Numbered from the stretch's first letter, positions 54,026 to 62,417 are shown. The stretch: 64,000 bases of DNA from Oscillospiraceae bacterium (GCA_017513135.1 JAFWDH010000019.1:62001-126000), one strand, 5' to 3'. Numbers and translations: made by a program. Notes: generated by a model from the letters alone, not told the origin.

Positions 54026-55156
54026 ATGCTCAGCGCGTCAAAAATGAGCGTTGATGAGATACTTAAAAGCCTTGAGGAAGGCATAAGGCAGTTCATGGAA
54101 TCAGACAGATACAAAAGCTATCTGAGAGCCGTGAGCCGTTTCCACAACTACAGCGTCAACAACATAACGCTGATAACCATGCAGAAGCCTGACGCTACTC
54201 TGGTAGCCGGATACACGACCTGGAAGAACTCCTTCCGCAGGAACGTCAGGAAAGGAGAAAAAGGGATAAGGATAATAGCTCCGTTTCCCGTGAAGGTGGA
54301 GAAGGAAAAGGATGTGACCGACAGTCTCGGAAACGTCAGAAAGGAGAAGGTGACCGTAACAGTCCCGAAGTTCAGGGCGGTGAGCGTTTTCGACGTGTCA
54401 CAGACTGAGGGAGAGCCTCTTCCAAACATAGATCCCGGCATACTTACAGCGGAAGTGGAGGATTACGCAGGATTCATCAGGGCCCTTGAGAATGTCTCTC
54501 CGGTACCGGTGAGGTATGAGGAAATCGAAGGAAACGCAAGAGGCTACTATGACAGCGGAAGGGAGATAATAGCCGTTCAGGAGGAAATGAGCGAGGCTCA
54601 GACGGTAAAGACCCTGGTGCACGAGATAGCTCACGCGACCCTGCACAGAAGAGGTGAGGAAGGAGCGCAGAGAGATCCCGCAGCAAAGGAGATAGAGGCG
54701 GAGAGCGTGGCGTTCACGGTATGCAGCAGCTTCGGGATAGACACTTCCGATTACAGCTTTCCGTATGTGTCCTCATGGGCAGGACATACCGAGACGGGAG
54801 CGCTCAGGGATTCCATGGAGCGCATAAGGGAGACATCATCCGCGCTGATAGATTCCATAGGAAAGGAATACGAGCAGGTCAGGCAGCAGCCTGTATATGA
54901 TCTTGCTGCCGAGATACAGAGACTGGAGAGAGACTATCCCGAGATATTCGGCGAGCATGAGGAGGATGAGGAGACGCAGAGGATAGCGGACAGCCTCAGC
55001 GGAGGAAGGATACTGTCGCTGATGTTTTTTATGGGCGAGGCAAAGCTGTCAGAGACGGATCCCCGGGATCAAGAAAGGATACAGGACCTGATGGACAGGA
55101 CGAGGCAGTACGGAAGAAGACTGCCTGAGAGAGGAAGGGAGGATTTATCCAGATGA
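54026..55156 (+). CDS. ArdC-type protein with ImmA/IrrE-like metallopeptidase domain
   Basis: 376 residues, start with AAAGGAGG. N-terminal ArdC ssDNA-binding-like domain (about 1-125): RFHNYSVNNITLITMQKPDATLVAGYTTWK and KGEKGIRIIAPFPVK. A zinc-dependent peptidase part follows with H-E-I-A-H at about 199-203 and the downstream EIEAESVAFTVCSSFG glutamate. A charged C-terminal region ends the protein. ArdC proteins protect incoming DNA from restriction during transfer. It is the first gene of a chain in which the next ORF overlaps by four bases. Confidence 0.88.
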   Translation: MLSASKMSVDEILKSLEEGIRQFMESDRYKSYLRAVSRFHNYSVNNITLITMQKPDATLVAGYTTWKNSFRRNVRKGEKGIRIIAPFPVKVEKEKDVTDSLGNVRKEKVTVTVPKFRAVSVFDVSQTEGEPLPNIDPGILTAEVEDYAGFIRALENVSPVPVRYEEIEGNARGYYDSGREIIAVQEEMSEAQTVKTLVHEIAHATLHRRGEEGAQRDPAAKEIEAESVAFTVCSSFGIDTSDYSFPYVSSWAGHTETGALRDSMERIRETSSALIDSIGKEYEQVRQQPVYDLAAEIQRLERDYPEIFGEHEEDEETQRIADSLSGGRILSLMFFMGEAKLSETDPRDQERIQDLMDRTRQYGRRLPERGREDLSR

Positions 55157-55386
55157 AGCCGTTCACAGAAGAGGAGAAGAGCATTCTCAGGATGTTCTTC
55201 CGGGATGACGCGGTAAAGACTGCGGAAGCGATATACGAATCGATGAGCGTCATGGAGGAAAGTCCTGAACTGGAGCTCATGAGGACAGCTCTTCAGAAGA
55301 TAATGACTTCCGACGAAGAGACACTCATGAGAATACTGGATGAGGTACCCATGCTACCGACAGAAGAAGATCCGGAGGATCTGTGA
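55153..55386 (+). CDS. Small mobilisation-module protein, 77 aa
   Basis: Overlaps the ArdC gene by four bases. Acidic helical protein (PFTEEEKSILRMFFRDDAVKTAEAIYESM then SVMEESPELELMRTALQKIM). Similar short ORFs follow ardC-like genes in clostridial mobile elements; I do not know a named function. Translational coupling means it is co-made with the ArdC protein. Confidence 0.6.
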   Translation: MKPFTEEEKSILRMFFRDDAVKTAEAIYESMSVMEESPELELMRTALQKIMTSDEETLMRILDEVPMLPTEEDPEDL

Positions 55387-55421
55387 TCAGGACGGGAAAA
55401 GGAATAAGGAGGATAAGAGCT

Positions 55422-55571
55422 ATGAGAAGAAGAGACAGGATCATTATCGAGATGAATCAGAAGGAGATAAAGCTCCTGAGAAACGCTATGCTCATCTACC
55501 GTAACAGGATATCCGAAAAAGGCATGTCCACAGATGATATCGATCTGATCATTTCTAAGCTTTATACGTGA
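55422..55571 (+). CDS. Small protein, 49 aa
   Basis: ATG at 55422 with AAGGAGG nine bases upstream (a GTG at 55383 overlapping the previous stop is less supported). Sequence MRRRDRIIIEMNQKEIKLLR and YRNRISEKGMSTDDIDLIIS, a small basic helical protein. Found in the same order in mobilisable elements; function unknown. Confidence 0.5.
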   Translation: MRRRDRIIIEMNQKEIKLLRNAMLIYRNRISEKGMSTDDIDLIISKLYT

Positions 55572-55583
55572 AAATTGATCAAG

Positions 55584-55617
55584 TTGCACTGTAAAGCCGG
55601 TGTGCTTCACAGTGCAA
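55584..55617. promoter_or_regulatory. oriT-like hairpin upstream of the mobC/relaxase genes
   Basis: TTGCACTGTAAAGC (55584-55597) and GCTTCACAGTGCAA (55604-55617) pair at 13 of 14 positions around a six-base loop. No T-tract follows and the next gene is the MobC-like one, so this is better placed as an origin-of-transfer element or operator than as a terminator. The nick site is not identifiable. Confidence 0.45.
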
Positions 55618-55648
55618 AACGGATATTAGAGAAAGGAGGAAAGGCAAT

Positions 55649-55969
55649 ATGGGAAACAAAGTGAAATTCGTCATAAGGTTCGAGCCGGAAGACCATGATG
55701 CAGTGAAGAGAAATGCGGAGATCGCCGGAATGACCATGAGCAGCTACATAAGAAACAGTCTGAAAAGCGCTCAGATAATGCAGAAGCCTGAAGCAGATGT
55801 GCCTCAGCTTCTCATAGAGATGAGAAGATCGGCAGAGTCTCTCCGGAAGCTTCTTGAAGTGTCTTACGCTGCGCCTCAGGGATATGCTGAAAGCATCAGG
55901 AGAGCGCTGGAAGAAAACAGAAAGGCTGAGCAGTTGGTCTCGGATGCCTACGGGATGAGATGCCCGTGA
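55649..55969 (+). CDS. MobC-like relaxosome accessory protein
   Basis: 106 residues, start after AAAGGAGG. Ribbon-helix-helix-like N-terminus: VKFVIRFEPEDHDAVKRNAE then AGMTMSSYIRNSLK, followed by a helical tail. This is the usual form of clostridial MobC-type plasmid mobilisation proteins, which bind oriT and help the relaxase. It overlaps the relaxase start by ten bases. Confidence 0.8.
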   Translation: MGNKVKFVIRFEPEDHDAVKRNAEIAGMTMSSYIRNSLKSAQIMQKPEADVPQLLIEMRRSAESLRKLLEVSYAAPQGYAESIRRALEENRKAEQLVSDAYGMRCP

Positions 55970-57402
55970 CGTACATGGACGCTTCCGTAAAGGGCATAAG
56001 ACACGAGATAGCATACGCGTGCGACCCGGAAAAGACACTGTATGTCTATGAGTCGAAGGATCACAGAGGTACGGTGTCACAGAGGAGAAGGAACCTGGTG
56101 ACCGGCATAAACTGCAGTCCAGATACAGCAGAAGAACAGTTCATTAGGACGAAACAGTTCTGGAGCAGGGTCACCGGCAATGACCTGACGGCGGGGATAC
56201 CCTGCTATCACGGATACATATCATTTGAAGAAGGCGAGGCAGACCCTCTTACCGTTCACGGAATCTCCGTTGAGTTCGCAGAGCGTTCATGGGGAAAAGA
56301 CTGTGAGGTAGTGATCGCGACTCATGTCAACACACGTAACCCTCATTCTCATTTTGTTGTAAATTCAGTCAGGATATCGGACGGGAAGAAACTGCATCAC
56401 GAGATGAATCTGTGGAAGAGAAGATCTCTTGCCGACAGGATCTGCCGTGAGCATGGGCTGAATGTGCGGGAGGAAAGATACGGACGCAAGGTGAGCAGAA
56501 GCGCGTATGAGGCAGAAAAAGCCGGAAGACCGACACTCAAGGGACTTATAAGAAGAGATATCGACTATGCCGTGAGATGTTCTTTCACGCTTGCTGAGAT
56601 GGTAAATACGCTGAAGGAGATGGGATATTCCGCTGACCTTGCAGCTGAAAGAGAGACGGTCAGACCTCCCGGAGCATCCTATGACTACAGCCTGAAGCTT
56701 CTGGGTAAGGAGTATTCCGCGCAGCGGTTGGCACAAAGGATACTTGAGAACCGTGACAGACCGGATCCCGTATCGCTGTCAATGGAAAGAGATGAGGCGC
56801 GCGGAAAGATAGATGATATGATCGCTGGAATGCGGGATGACAGCCTGTACAGCTGCGTCAGAACATACAGGAACTGCCTTGACGTGATAGTCAGTCATCC
56901 CGGGGCGTTCGGCGCGGTCTCGCAGGATATACGGGACGACATCGTTCACATGGACAGGCTGAACAGGGCCATCGGTTTTATGGAGCGGGAAGGTCTGAGC
57001 GGAAGGGATGAACTTCTGACATACCTTGATTCAAAGAAAGCCGAGCATGAAAGACTCAGGACGAGAAGAGACATGCTGAGGAACAGGGGCAAAAAGGAGA
57101 ACATGAGAGGCGAAAGAGAAGAAGGTAATGCGCATCTCATCATGGCATCAATGATCACGCCGGAGCTCAGGGAGATAAGAAAGCAGATAAGAGATGCTGA
57201 ATATGCAGCGGACTGCCGCAATGATGTCAGAAGGAAGCTCGAGTCCTTAAGGCAGCGGGGCAGGACCGCGGATATAGCTCAGCAGATAAGAAAGGAGGAG
57301 ATGGGGGATGGCAAGCTACTCGTCGGAAGCGGCGGACCAGGTCGTGAGGATAGCGCTGGAAGGGACAGAGACCGCGGTGAAGCTGGCGGGATCCGGAGCT
57401 AA
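55960..57402 (+). CDS. MobP-type relaxase
   Basis: 480 residues. The relaxase domain covers about 1-200: Y-A-C-D-P-E-K-T at 18-25 (putative nicking Tyr region), FEEGEADP, and the three-His motif H-V-N-T-R-N-P-H-S-H-F at about 121-131, as in MobA/VirD2 family proteins. The C-terminal half is helical and basic (RREVRREKEN-type). It should nick the transferred strand at oriT and stay bound to the 5' end. The next gene begins 95 bases before its stop. Confidence 0.92.
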   Translation: MPVTYMDASVKGIRHEIAYACDPEKTLYVYESKDHRGTVSQRRRNLVTGINCSPDTAEEQFIRTKQFWSRVTGNDLTAGIPCYHGYISFEEGEADPLTVHGISVEFAERSWGKDCEVVIATHVNTRNPHSHFVVNSVRISDGKKLHHEMNLWKRRSLADRICREHGLNVREERYGRKVSRSAYEAEKAGRPTLKGLIRRDIDYAVRCSFTLAEMVNTLKEMGYSADLAAERETVRPPGASYDYSLKLLGKEYSAQRLAQRILENRDRPDPVSLSMERDEARGKIDDMIAGMRDDSLYSCVRTYRNCLDVIVSHPGAFGAVSQDIRDDIVHMDRLNRAIGFMEREGLSGRDELLTYLDSKKAEHERLRTRRDMLRNRGKKENMRGEREEGNAHLIMASMITPELREIRKQIRDAEYAADCRNDVRRKLESLRQRGRTADIAQQIRKEEMGDGKLLVGSGGPGREDSAGRDRDRGEAGGIRS

Positions 57403-58024
57403 GGAGGCAGCGGCTCTTATCTATGCGATGCTCAGGGATGAGAGGAAGACCAAGGGCAGGACGAGGCTCGTCAATATGCTCAGGAGCGGTAAGGAGCTCA
57501 GAGTCTTCGCCGTAAGGGACGAGGATCTCAGAAGGTTCTGTGAGCAGGCAAAGAGATACGGGGTCCTGTATACGGTCCTCAAGGACAGGAGCGCGGACGA
57601 CGGCATAACCGACGTCATGATCAGAAAGGAGGACGCGGCAAAGGTCAGCCGCATCTTCGAGAGATTCAGTCTTGCCCGCGTGGACACGGCGGCAGTGAGA
57701 GCCGAGATAGAGAAGGACAGGGACAGACCGAGAAAGGACCCTTTCCTGTCGCCTCAGGAGAAGGCGGAAGAGTATGTGGATGAGATCCTTGAGAAGAGTC
57801 CGGAAAAGGACCCTGCAGAAGGCATGGCCGCAGCCTCCCCTCGGTCCATGCCTTTCTCAGGCAGGAGATCAGATACAAAAAGGGGAGAAAGTGAGCTGTT
57901 CATGCAGGACAGGCCTTCTGTCAGAAAGCAGCTTGAGGAGATAAGAGCGATGATCAGGTCTAAGACAGGCAGGAAGGAGAGACAGCTCGCAAGGAATACA
58001 CGTTCGAAAGGAGAAAGGGCATGA
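57308..58024 (+). CDS. PcfB-like protein (DUF3801)
   Basis: 238 residues; ATG at 57308 with AAGGAGG seven bases upstream, inside the relaxase 3' end. N-terminal half matches the PcfB type: VRIALEGTETAVKLAGSGAKEAAAL, KTKGRTRLVNMLRSGKELRVFAVRDEDL and GVLYTVLKDRSADDGITDV. The C-terminal 100 residues are charged and disordered. In conjugative plasmids PcfB is a relaxosome component bridging to the coupling protein; that coupling protein is missing here. Confidence 0.8.
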   Translation: MASYSSEAADQVVRIALEGTETAVKLAGSGAKEAAALIYAMLRDERKTKGRTRLVNMLRSGKELRVFAVRDEDLRRFCEQAKRYGVLYTVLKDRSADDGITDVMIRKEDAAKVSRIFERFSLARVDTAAVRAEIEKDRDRPRKDPFLSPQEKAEEYVDEILEKSPEKDPAEGMAAASPRSMPFSGRRSDTKRGESELFMQDRPSVRKQLEEIRAMIRSKTGRKERQLARNTRSKGERA

Positions 58025-58911
58025 CGGAAGAAATTGATGTAAGCAGGACAGAGAACGGGAATGAGACAGTCAGCTTCGACATGCAGGAATGGATAAAGCA
58101 GAAGAGGGCGGAGAGAGACCGGGCATTCCGGATGATGGACGGGATGGCGCAGAGGATAAAGGAGAAAAGCGGAGATCTCAGAGCTTTTCTGGATCTTATG
58201 GTGAGGTTCCCTAACTACTCGGTAGGGAACCTCCTTCTTATAGCAGCGCAGAAGCCGGACGCCACGGACCTCAGGGCTTTCAGCGAATGGAGATCACTGG
58301 GAACATCCATAAAGAAGGGACAGACAGGGATACTGCTGCTGGAGCGGGGCAGCGAGTACACCAGGAGGGACGGGACTGCCGGAAGGAACTACAACACAAA
58401 AAGGCTGTTCGACGTAAGTCAGACAAGAGCGCTCAAGAATCCCCCGATAAGGTTTCCCACCGATTACAGCAGATTGTTCAGGGCAGTTATGGAGATATCG
58501 CCCTGCGAGATAGTGGTGGACGAGGAGATGAACATCTTCCGCCATCAGGACGCTGTATTCGATGAGGATGCCGGGAACATCCGCATAGCGATTACGAATG
58601 ACCTGGAGAGGCTCATAACTCCTCTTATCAGGGAAGTCTCAAAAGCGTACATGTCCGCCGGAGACGCGTCTCCTGAGTATATGGATGCCGCTGCATCCTG
58701 CATAGCTTACGCTGTCAGCCTCCGCAAAGGCATCGAGCTGGGGGATTTTTCGCTCGCAGAATCTGCAAAAGCCATAAGGGAGCTGGAGGACGTCAGGGAA
58801 GTAAAGAAGGTCCTGGGAAGGATAAGGGACGTCACATCATCGATCCTGGAGGATATGGACATCTACTTTCGCAGCGGCAGGGAAGTCCCGGTCAGCGAGG
58901 CTGTCAGGTGA
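58021..58911 (+). CDS. Second ArdC-like protein
   Basis: 296 residues; start overlaps the previous stop (ATGA). The N-terminal part is an ArdC ssDNA-binding-like domain (VRFPNYSVGNLLLIAAQKPDAT, IKKGQTGILLLERG, KRLFDVSQTRAL) similar to that at 54026. The C-terminal half lacks the HEIAH motif and so is not an active metallopeptidase; ITPLIREVSKAYMSAGD occupies that place. Perhaps a DNA-binding paralogue. Confidence 0.78.
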   Translation: MTEEIDVSRTENGNETVSFDMQEWIKQKRAERDRAFRMMDGMAQRIKEKSGDLRAFLDLMVRFPNYSVGNLLLIAAQKPDATDLRAFSEWRSLGTSIKKGQTGILLLERGSEYTRRDGTAGRNYNTKRLFDVSQTRALKNPPIRFPTDYSRLFRAVMEISPCEIVVDEEMNIFRHQDAVFDEDAGNIRIAITNDLERLITPLIREVSKAYMSAGDASPEYMDAAASCIAYAVSLRKGIELGDFSLAESAKAIRELEDVREVKKVLGRIRDVTSSILEDMDIYFRSGREVPVSEAVR

Positions 58912-59111
58912 AGGAGCGAGGTGCCTTGAGAAAACGTTCGCAGGAACATTTGAAGGTAATAACGGACAGATATGGAGCGGGGCTCATGATCAACTCTCTT
59001 GTCGGCATGAGGATGCGGCAGAGACAGGACGGGACTGAAACGGAAGAGACTGACGCGCTGATCATCAGGCTTCTGGACGCGCTGGACATATCCGCCGGCA
59101 GGAAGAGGTAA
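58908..59111 (+). CDS. Small basic protein, 67 aa
   Basis: GTG start overlapping the preceding stop (GTGA). Sequence KRSQEHLKVITDRYGAGLMI, then MRMRQRQDGTETEETDALII. Helical and basic. Last gene of the module, followed by a strong terminator. No family recognised. Confidence 0.5.
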   Translation: MKERGALRKRSQEHLKVITDRYGAGLMINSLVGMRMRQRQDGTETEETDALIIRLLDALDISAGRKR

Positions 59112-59130
59112 ACGATCCTATATAAAAATA

Positions 59131-59159
59131 CCGGGCTTATCTGCGACGGATAAGCCCGG
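59131..59159 (+). terminator. Rho-independent terminator of the mobilisation module
   Basis: CCGGGCTTATC (59131-59141) pairs perfectly with GATAAGCCCGG (59149-59159), with TTTATT shortly after. Also serves the convergent gene. Confidence 0.8.
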
Positions 59160-59181
59160 ATGCCTTTATTGGTTTTCTTTG

Positions 59182-59835
59182 TCAGTTGTCTGCCCTGACG
59201 TATCTCCAGAAGGAATAAAGCATATTGATGTAGCATATGGTCTTGGGCAGCATCAGCATACCGAGGATCGGGACGAAACCCGCCCCGACTGCTACCGGGA
59301 TATAGAACGCGAAGGAGAGAAGTATGTTAACCCAGACAGAGCGGAGCTGCGGGATATCCTTTCTTTTCCTGAAGTAAAGGACGCAGATGACCGCGCCGAG
59401 GATGACGAACGGGACGTTCCTGATTATGCTCCAGGTCAGCCCGCTGTCGTTCGTGAGCCATCCGTTCTGAGGGAACAGGCAGAGTATTATCCTCACTGCG
59501 GTCAGAAGCCATACGCAGACCGTGGTGTTCCTGTTCTCTTTCTCTTCATATGCTCCCAGCCATACATAGTAAAGCAGCAGGTAGAAGACCGTCATGGTGA
59601 TGGAAGTCACCAGCTTTCCGATGCCCAGAGCCGCGGAGAGATCTGACTGAGAAAAGTAGTTTATGACGCGGGGCACAAGATGAAACGCGTCGCCGCATCC
59701 CAGCACTACAGCTGAGATCCCCATCAGCTTCTGAGTTCTGTTGCGGGACTTTCTGATGATCAGGCATCCGATGATCACCGCGAATAGCAGGTACAGGATG
59801 TCAAAAGTCGATTCGCCGTATTTCATTAAGATCAA
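59182..59835 (-). CDS. Seven-helix membrane protein, 217 aa
   Basis: About seven hydrophobic helices (FDILYLLFAVIIGCLII, LMGISAVVLGCGDAFHLV, ITMTVFYLLLYYVWLGA and others) with short loops; no signal peptide. ATG at 59835 or 59826. Probably an integral membrane protein of a 7TM-type group common in Clostridia; function unknown. It diverges from the ArsR operon, with the ArsR promoter in between. Confidence 0.75.
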   Translation of the reverse strand: MILMKYGESTFDILYLLFAVIIGCLIIRKSRNRTQKLMGISAVVLGCGDAFHLVPRVINYFSQSDLSAALGIGKLVTSITMTVFYLLLYYVWLGAYEEKENRNTTVCVWLLTAVRIILCLFPQNGWLTNDSGLTWSIIRNVPFVILGAVICVLYFRKRKDIPQLRSVWVNILLSFAFYIPVAVGAGFVPILGMLMLPKTICYINMLYSFWRYVRADN

Positions 59836-59919
59836 TACCTCATATCTTTTTTTCAGATTATAACCTATTGCGCAGTTTCAGTGCACTCTAAAATGATTAG
59901 ATAGATATCGAAATGAATA

Positions 59920-59963
59920 TTGACATCAAATATCAGGCATGATATAAATGATTCGATAATCAT
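59920..59963 (+). promoter_or_regulatory. Sigma-A promoter and overlapping operator of the ArsR operon
   Basis: TTGACA (59920-59925), a 17-base spacer and TATAAA (59943-59948) form a near-consensus promoter. ATGATT (59948-59953) and AATCAT (59958-59963) make a perfect dyad over the expected start point, where an ArsR-type repressor would block transcription. Confidence 0.75.
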
Positions 59964-59996
59964 CGAAGTAAATGCAACAAACAGGAGATCGATATA

Positions 59997-60332
59997 ATGC
60001 ACGGATTTCTGGAATACCTCATTGAGCAGGTGAAGGCTGCTGAAGAGGAGATTAAGAAACTGGAAGCGGAAGGGCGTCAGGACGAGGCCGACTTCTGCAA
60101 GGCTAAAAGGAACATATACGAGATATGCAATACGGTGACCAATGCCCTTTGGAGCAGGCCTGAAGCGGGGCTGAAAGCCGTCAAGGCTCAGTTCGAGAGA
60201 TTCAGGACACAGTGGTCGGCAGCTCTTGACAGGGCTAAAGCATCAGGTGATGCCAGGAACACTGTCATAGAGGAGACGAAGCTTGCCGCTCTCGAGGACG
60301 TCATTTCGCATTTCGCGGAGGTCCGCTCATGA
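59997..60332 (+). CDS. Coiled-coil small protein, 111 aa
   Basis: ATG with AGGAG eight bases upstream. Highly helical: KAAEEEIKKLEAEGRQDEAD and QFERFRTQWSAALDRAKASG give heptad-like spacing. No cysteine pairs or metal motifs beyond CNTV. Overlaps the regulator gene by four bases (ATGA), so both are translated together from the promoter at 59920. A stress or repair partner controlled by the regulator is possible; not supported further. Confidence 0.65.
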   Translation: MHGFLEYLIEQVKAAEEEIKKLEAEGRQDEADFCKAKRNIYEICNTVTNALWSRPEAGLKAVKAQFERFRTQWSAALDRAKASGDARNTVIEETKLAALEDVISHFAEVRS

Positions 60333-60880
60333 CGCAGGAGAATGCCCTTAGGATATTCAAAAGCCTGTCGGACATGTCGAGGCTCAGGATCGTGCAGTCT
60401 CTCAGCAAGGGGGAGATGTACACGGAGCTTCTTGCGGAGAGACTAGATCTTACCCCGTCCACTGTTTCCTTCCACATGAAGAAACTTGAGGAGGCGGGCA
60501 TCGTCTCGTCGCGCAAGGAACAGTACTACACTGTCTACTCACTCAACAAGGACGTACTTGACGAGTCTCTTTTCTCTGTCGCGGCGTCGGAGCCCGAGAA
60601 GGTGGACGAGCAGCAGAAGAGGGAAGAGGAGTACAGGAGAAAGGTCATAGAGTCTTTCTTTGATGGCGGAAAGCTGAGATCCATTCCTGTGCAGAGGAAG
60701 AAAAAGGTCATTTGCTATGAGGTGATAGCGGAGAAGTTCGACATAGGAAAGGAATACTCCGAGAAGGAACTGGACGGCATCATCTCGCAGATTCATGAGG
60801 ACTACTGCACCATCAGAAGGGACATGATCAGCGAGGGGATGCTGACACGGGACGGCGGCATATACAAAAGGATCAGGTGA
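60329..60880 (+). CDS. ArsR-family HTH regulator with DUF2087 domain
   Basis: 183 residues. Winged HTH at 1-75: ALRIFKSLSDMSRLRIVQSL, then LAERLDLTPSTVSFHMKKLEEAGIV. C-terminal DUF2087 (about 105-183): KVIESFFDGGKLRSIPVQRKKK, EYSEKELDGIISQIHEDYCTIRRDMIS. This combination is a known family of autoregulators with unknown ligand. The dyad over its promoter fits autorepression. Confidence 0.9.
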   Translation: MTQENALRIFKSLSDMSRLRIVQSLSKGEMYTELLAERLDLTPSTVSFHMKKLEEAGIVSSRKEQYYTVYSLNKDVLDESLFSVAASEPEKVDEQQKREEEYRRKVIESFFDGGKLRSIPVQRKKKVICYEVIAEKFDIGKEYSEKELDGIISQIHEDYCTIRRDMISEGMLTRDGGIYKRIR

Positions 60881-60892
60881 AGGCAATATAAG

Positions 60893-60928
60893 AAGACGCC
60901 CTGCAGAACTAAGCTGCGGGGCGTTCTT
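60893..60928. terminator. Bidirectional terminator
   Basis: AAGACGCCCTGCAG (60893-60906) pairs with GCTGCGGGGCGTTCTT (60913-60928) with one bulge, between the convergent ArsR and TIR genes. Confidence 0.7.
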
Positions 60929-60946
60929 ATGTATCAAAACAGAAGA

Positions 60947-62413
60947 TCAGAGCGCGATCAGGGACTTCCCGTTAAGGTCAGTTGAGTAAAACCTGTTGAA
61001 GTCCCAGAAGAAGAGCCTCCCGTCGGCGAGGCATACGTAGGTGACCTGTTTGTCGGAGAGCTGGTATGTCCTTCCGGTGGAGGGATCGAACTTCACGAGA
61101 TATCCGTCATTTGAGCTGTTTCCGTAGATACCGTCGTTTCGGACCTGATAGTAATCCATCATGTACGGTACCAGCGTCAGCATCTTTCCGGATGATAGAT
61201 CGTATGCCTTTATGGATCCGTCAGTGAGGTCGTTGAAGTATATGTATCTGTCATAAAGGACTATGCCTGTGACCATGTCCTTTACTATCTTCTCGGACTT
61301 TCCGTCAGCGATATTCAGGCGGTAAAGACCGTTGACCTTTGTAGTCGTGTAGTAGATGTATTCTCCGTCGAAGCACATCTCGAACATGCTGTCGCAGAGA
61401 TCCTCGTCCTTGCAGACAGACTGCCCGCTGAATTCTATCTCATCCGGATCAAGTGTAAGGTCAATAAAGCTCAGTCCGTCGAAGTAGTCGAAGTAATACA
61501 GGCGGTCTCCCATGAGACTCATATAGGGCACGTCGGTACCGTATATCATCTGCTCGTTCTCACCTTCTGTGGTGACGCGGTAGATGCCGACATACCCGTG
61601 TTCCTCCTCGAAGTAGACCCAGCCGTCATGGACAAAGATGAACTTTGCGCTGTGGTCCGAGAGCTTCTTCGCCTCGGAGCCGTCCTCTCTCATCTTATAG
61701 AGCTTCTCGTCGTCGTTGCTGCGGAAGTAGTACCACCCGTCAGAATAGGCGATGTATCCGCCGGTGCGGATGTTGCCTGGAGCGGTGCCTTCTGCGAAGA
61801 ATGGCTCCGTTCCGTAGCCCGGTGACAGTTCGCCTATGGGAGAAGCTGCGCCCAGAGGCTCGTAGTCGCGCAGCCTTATGGCACCGCTGAGTCTCAGCAT
61901 CCGCAGCACGAATCTCCCTCCGAAGAACAGGACCGCGGTAAGGACCGCAAGGATGATCGCTTTCTTTACGGTGAAGCGCCTCTTGGAGCCTTCTCCCGAC
62001 TGGGCGTTGATAGTTTCCAAGACTGCCGCGCAGAGCGTGTAGAGATCGTCAACTGAGGACTCGAGCTTCTCATCCACTGCGTCCAGCCAGTGCGTGCCCT
62101 CGAGATATCCCTTCATGACATCTCCGGGCTCTATGTCCTCCATCCTCATCGGAATAACGGTGGCTCCGTCCTCTACGGCCTGCGCTACCTCTCTGAGCAC
62201 CTGGATGGATAGATTGGAGTTCTGCGTGAAGATCAGCACAAGTATCTTCGAGGCGCTTATGGCATTGGTGATGGATTCCGCCCAGTCGGATCCGGGGACT
62301 ATGTCCCTGGGAGCGTACCAGCAGCGTATGCCTCCGCTCTCCATCCTTGAGACGACAGCGTCAGCGATGATCTTGTCCTTGGACGAATAGCTGATAAAGA
62401 TGTCGTGAGTCAT
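60947..62413 (-). CDS. TIR - transmembrane - beta-propeller protein (second of pair)
   Basis: 488 residues. TIR domain 1-135: DIFISYSSKDKIIADAVVSR, RCWYAPRDIVPGSDWAESI, KILVLIFTQNSNLSIQVLREV and HWLDAV. One basic-flanked helix at about 155-172 (KKAIILAVLTAVLFFGG). The remaining 300 residues are propeller units (GWYYFRSNDDEKLYKM, GWVYFEEEHGYVGIYRV, DGEYIYYTT). Topology: TIR inside, propeller outside. The position of the NADase Glu carries Val (I-V-P-G-S-D-W). Four bases separate it from the upstream paralogue, so they are one operon. Confidence 0.87.
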   Translation of the reverse strand: MTHDIFISYSSKDKIIADAVVSRMESGGIRCWYAPRDIVPGSDWAESITNAISASKILVLIFTQNSNLSIQVLREVAQAVEDGATVIPMRMEDIEPGDVMKGYLEGTHWLDAVDEKLESSVDDLYTLCAAVLETINAQSGEGSKRRFTVKKAIILAVLTAVLFFGGRFVLRMLRLSGAIRLRDYEPLGAASPIGELSPGYGTEPFFAEGTAPGNIRTGGYIAYSDGWYYFRSNDDEKLYKMREDGSEAKKLSDHSAKFIFVHDGWVYFEEEHGYVGIYRVTTEGENEQMIYGTDVPYMSLMGDRLYYFDYFDGLSFIDLTLDPDEIEFSGQSVCKDEDLCDSMFEMCFDGEYIYYTTTKVNGLYRLNIADGKSEKIVKDMVTGIVLYDRYIYFNDLTDGSIKAYDLSSGKMLTLVPYMMDYYQVRNDGIYGNSSNDGYLVKFDPSTGRTYQLSDKQVTYVCLADGRLFFWDFNRFYSTDLNGKSLIAL

Positions 62414-62417
62414 GATA

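Noticed and set aside
54026-55156. Toxin-antitoxin IrrE regulator
   Set aside because: N-terminal ArdC domain and mobilisation context fit antirestriction better.
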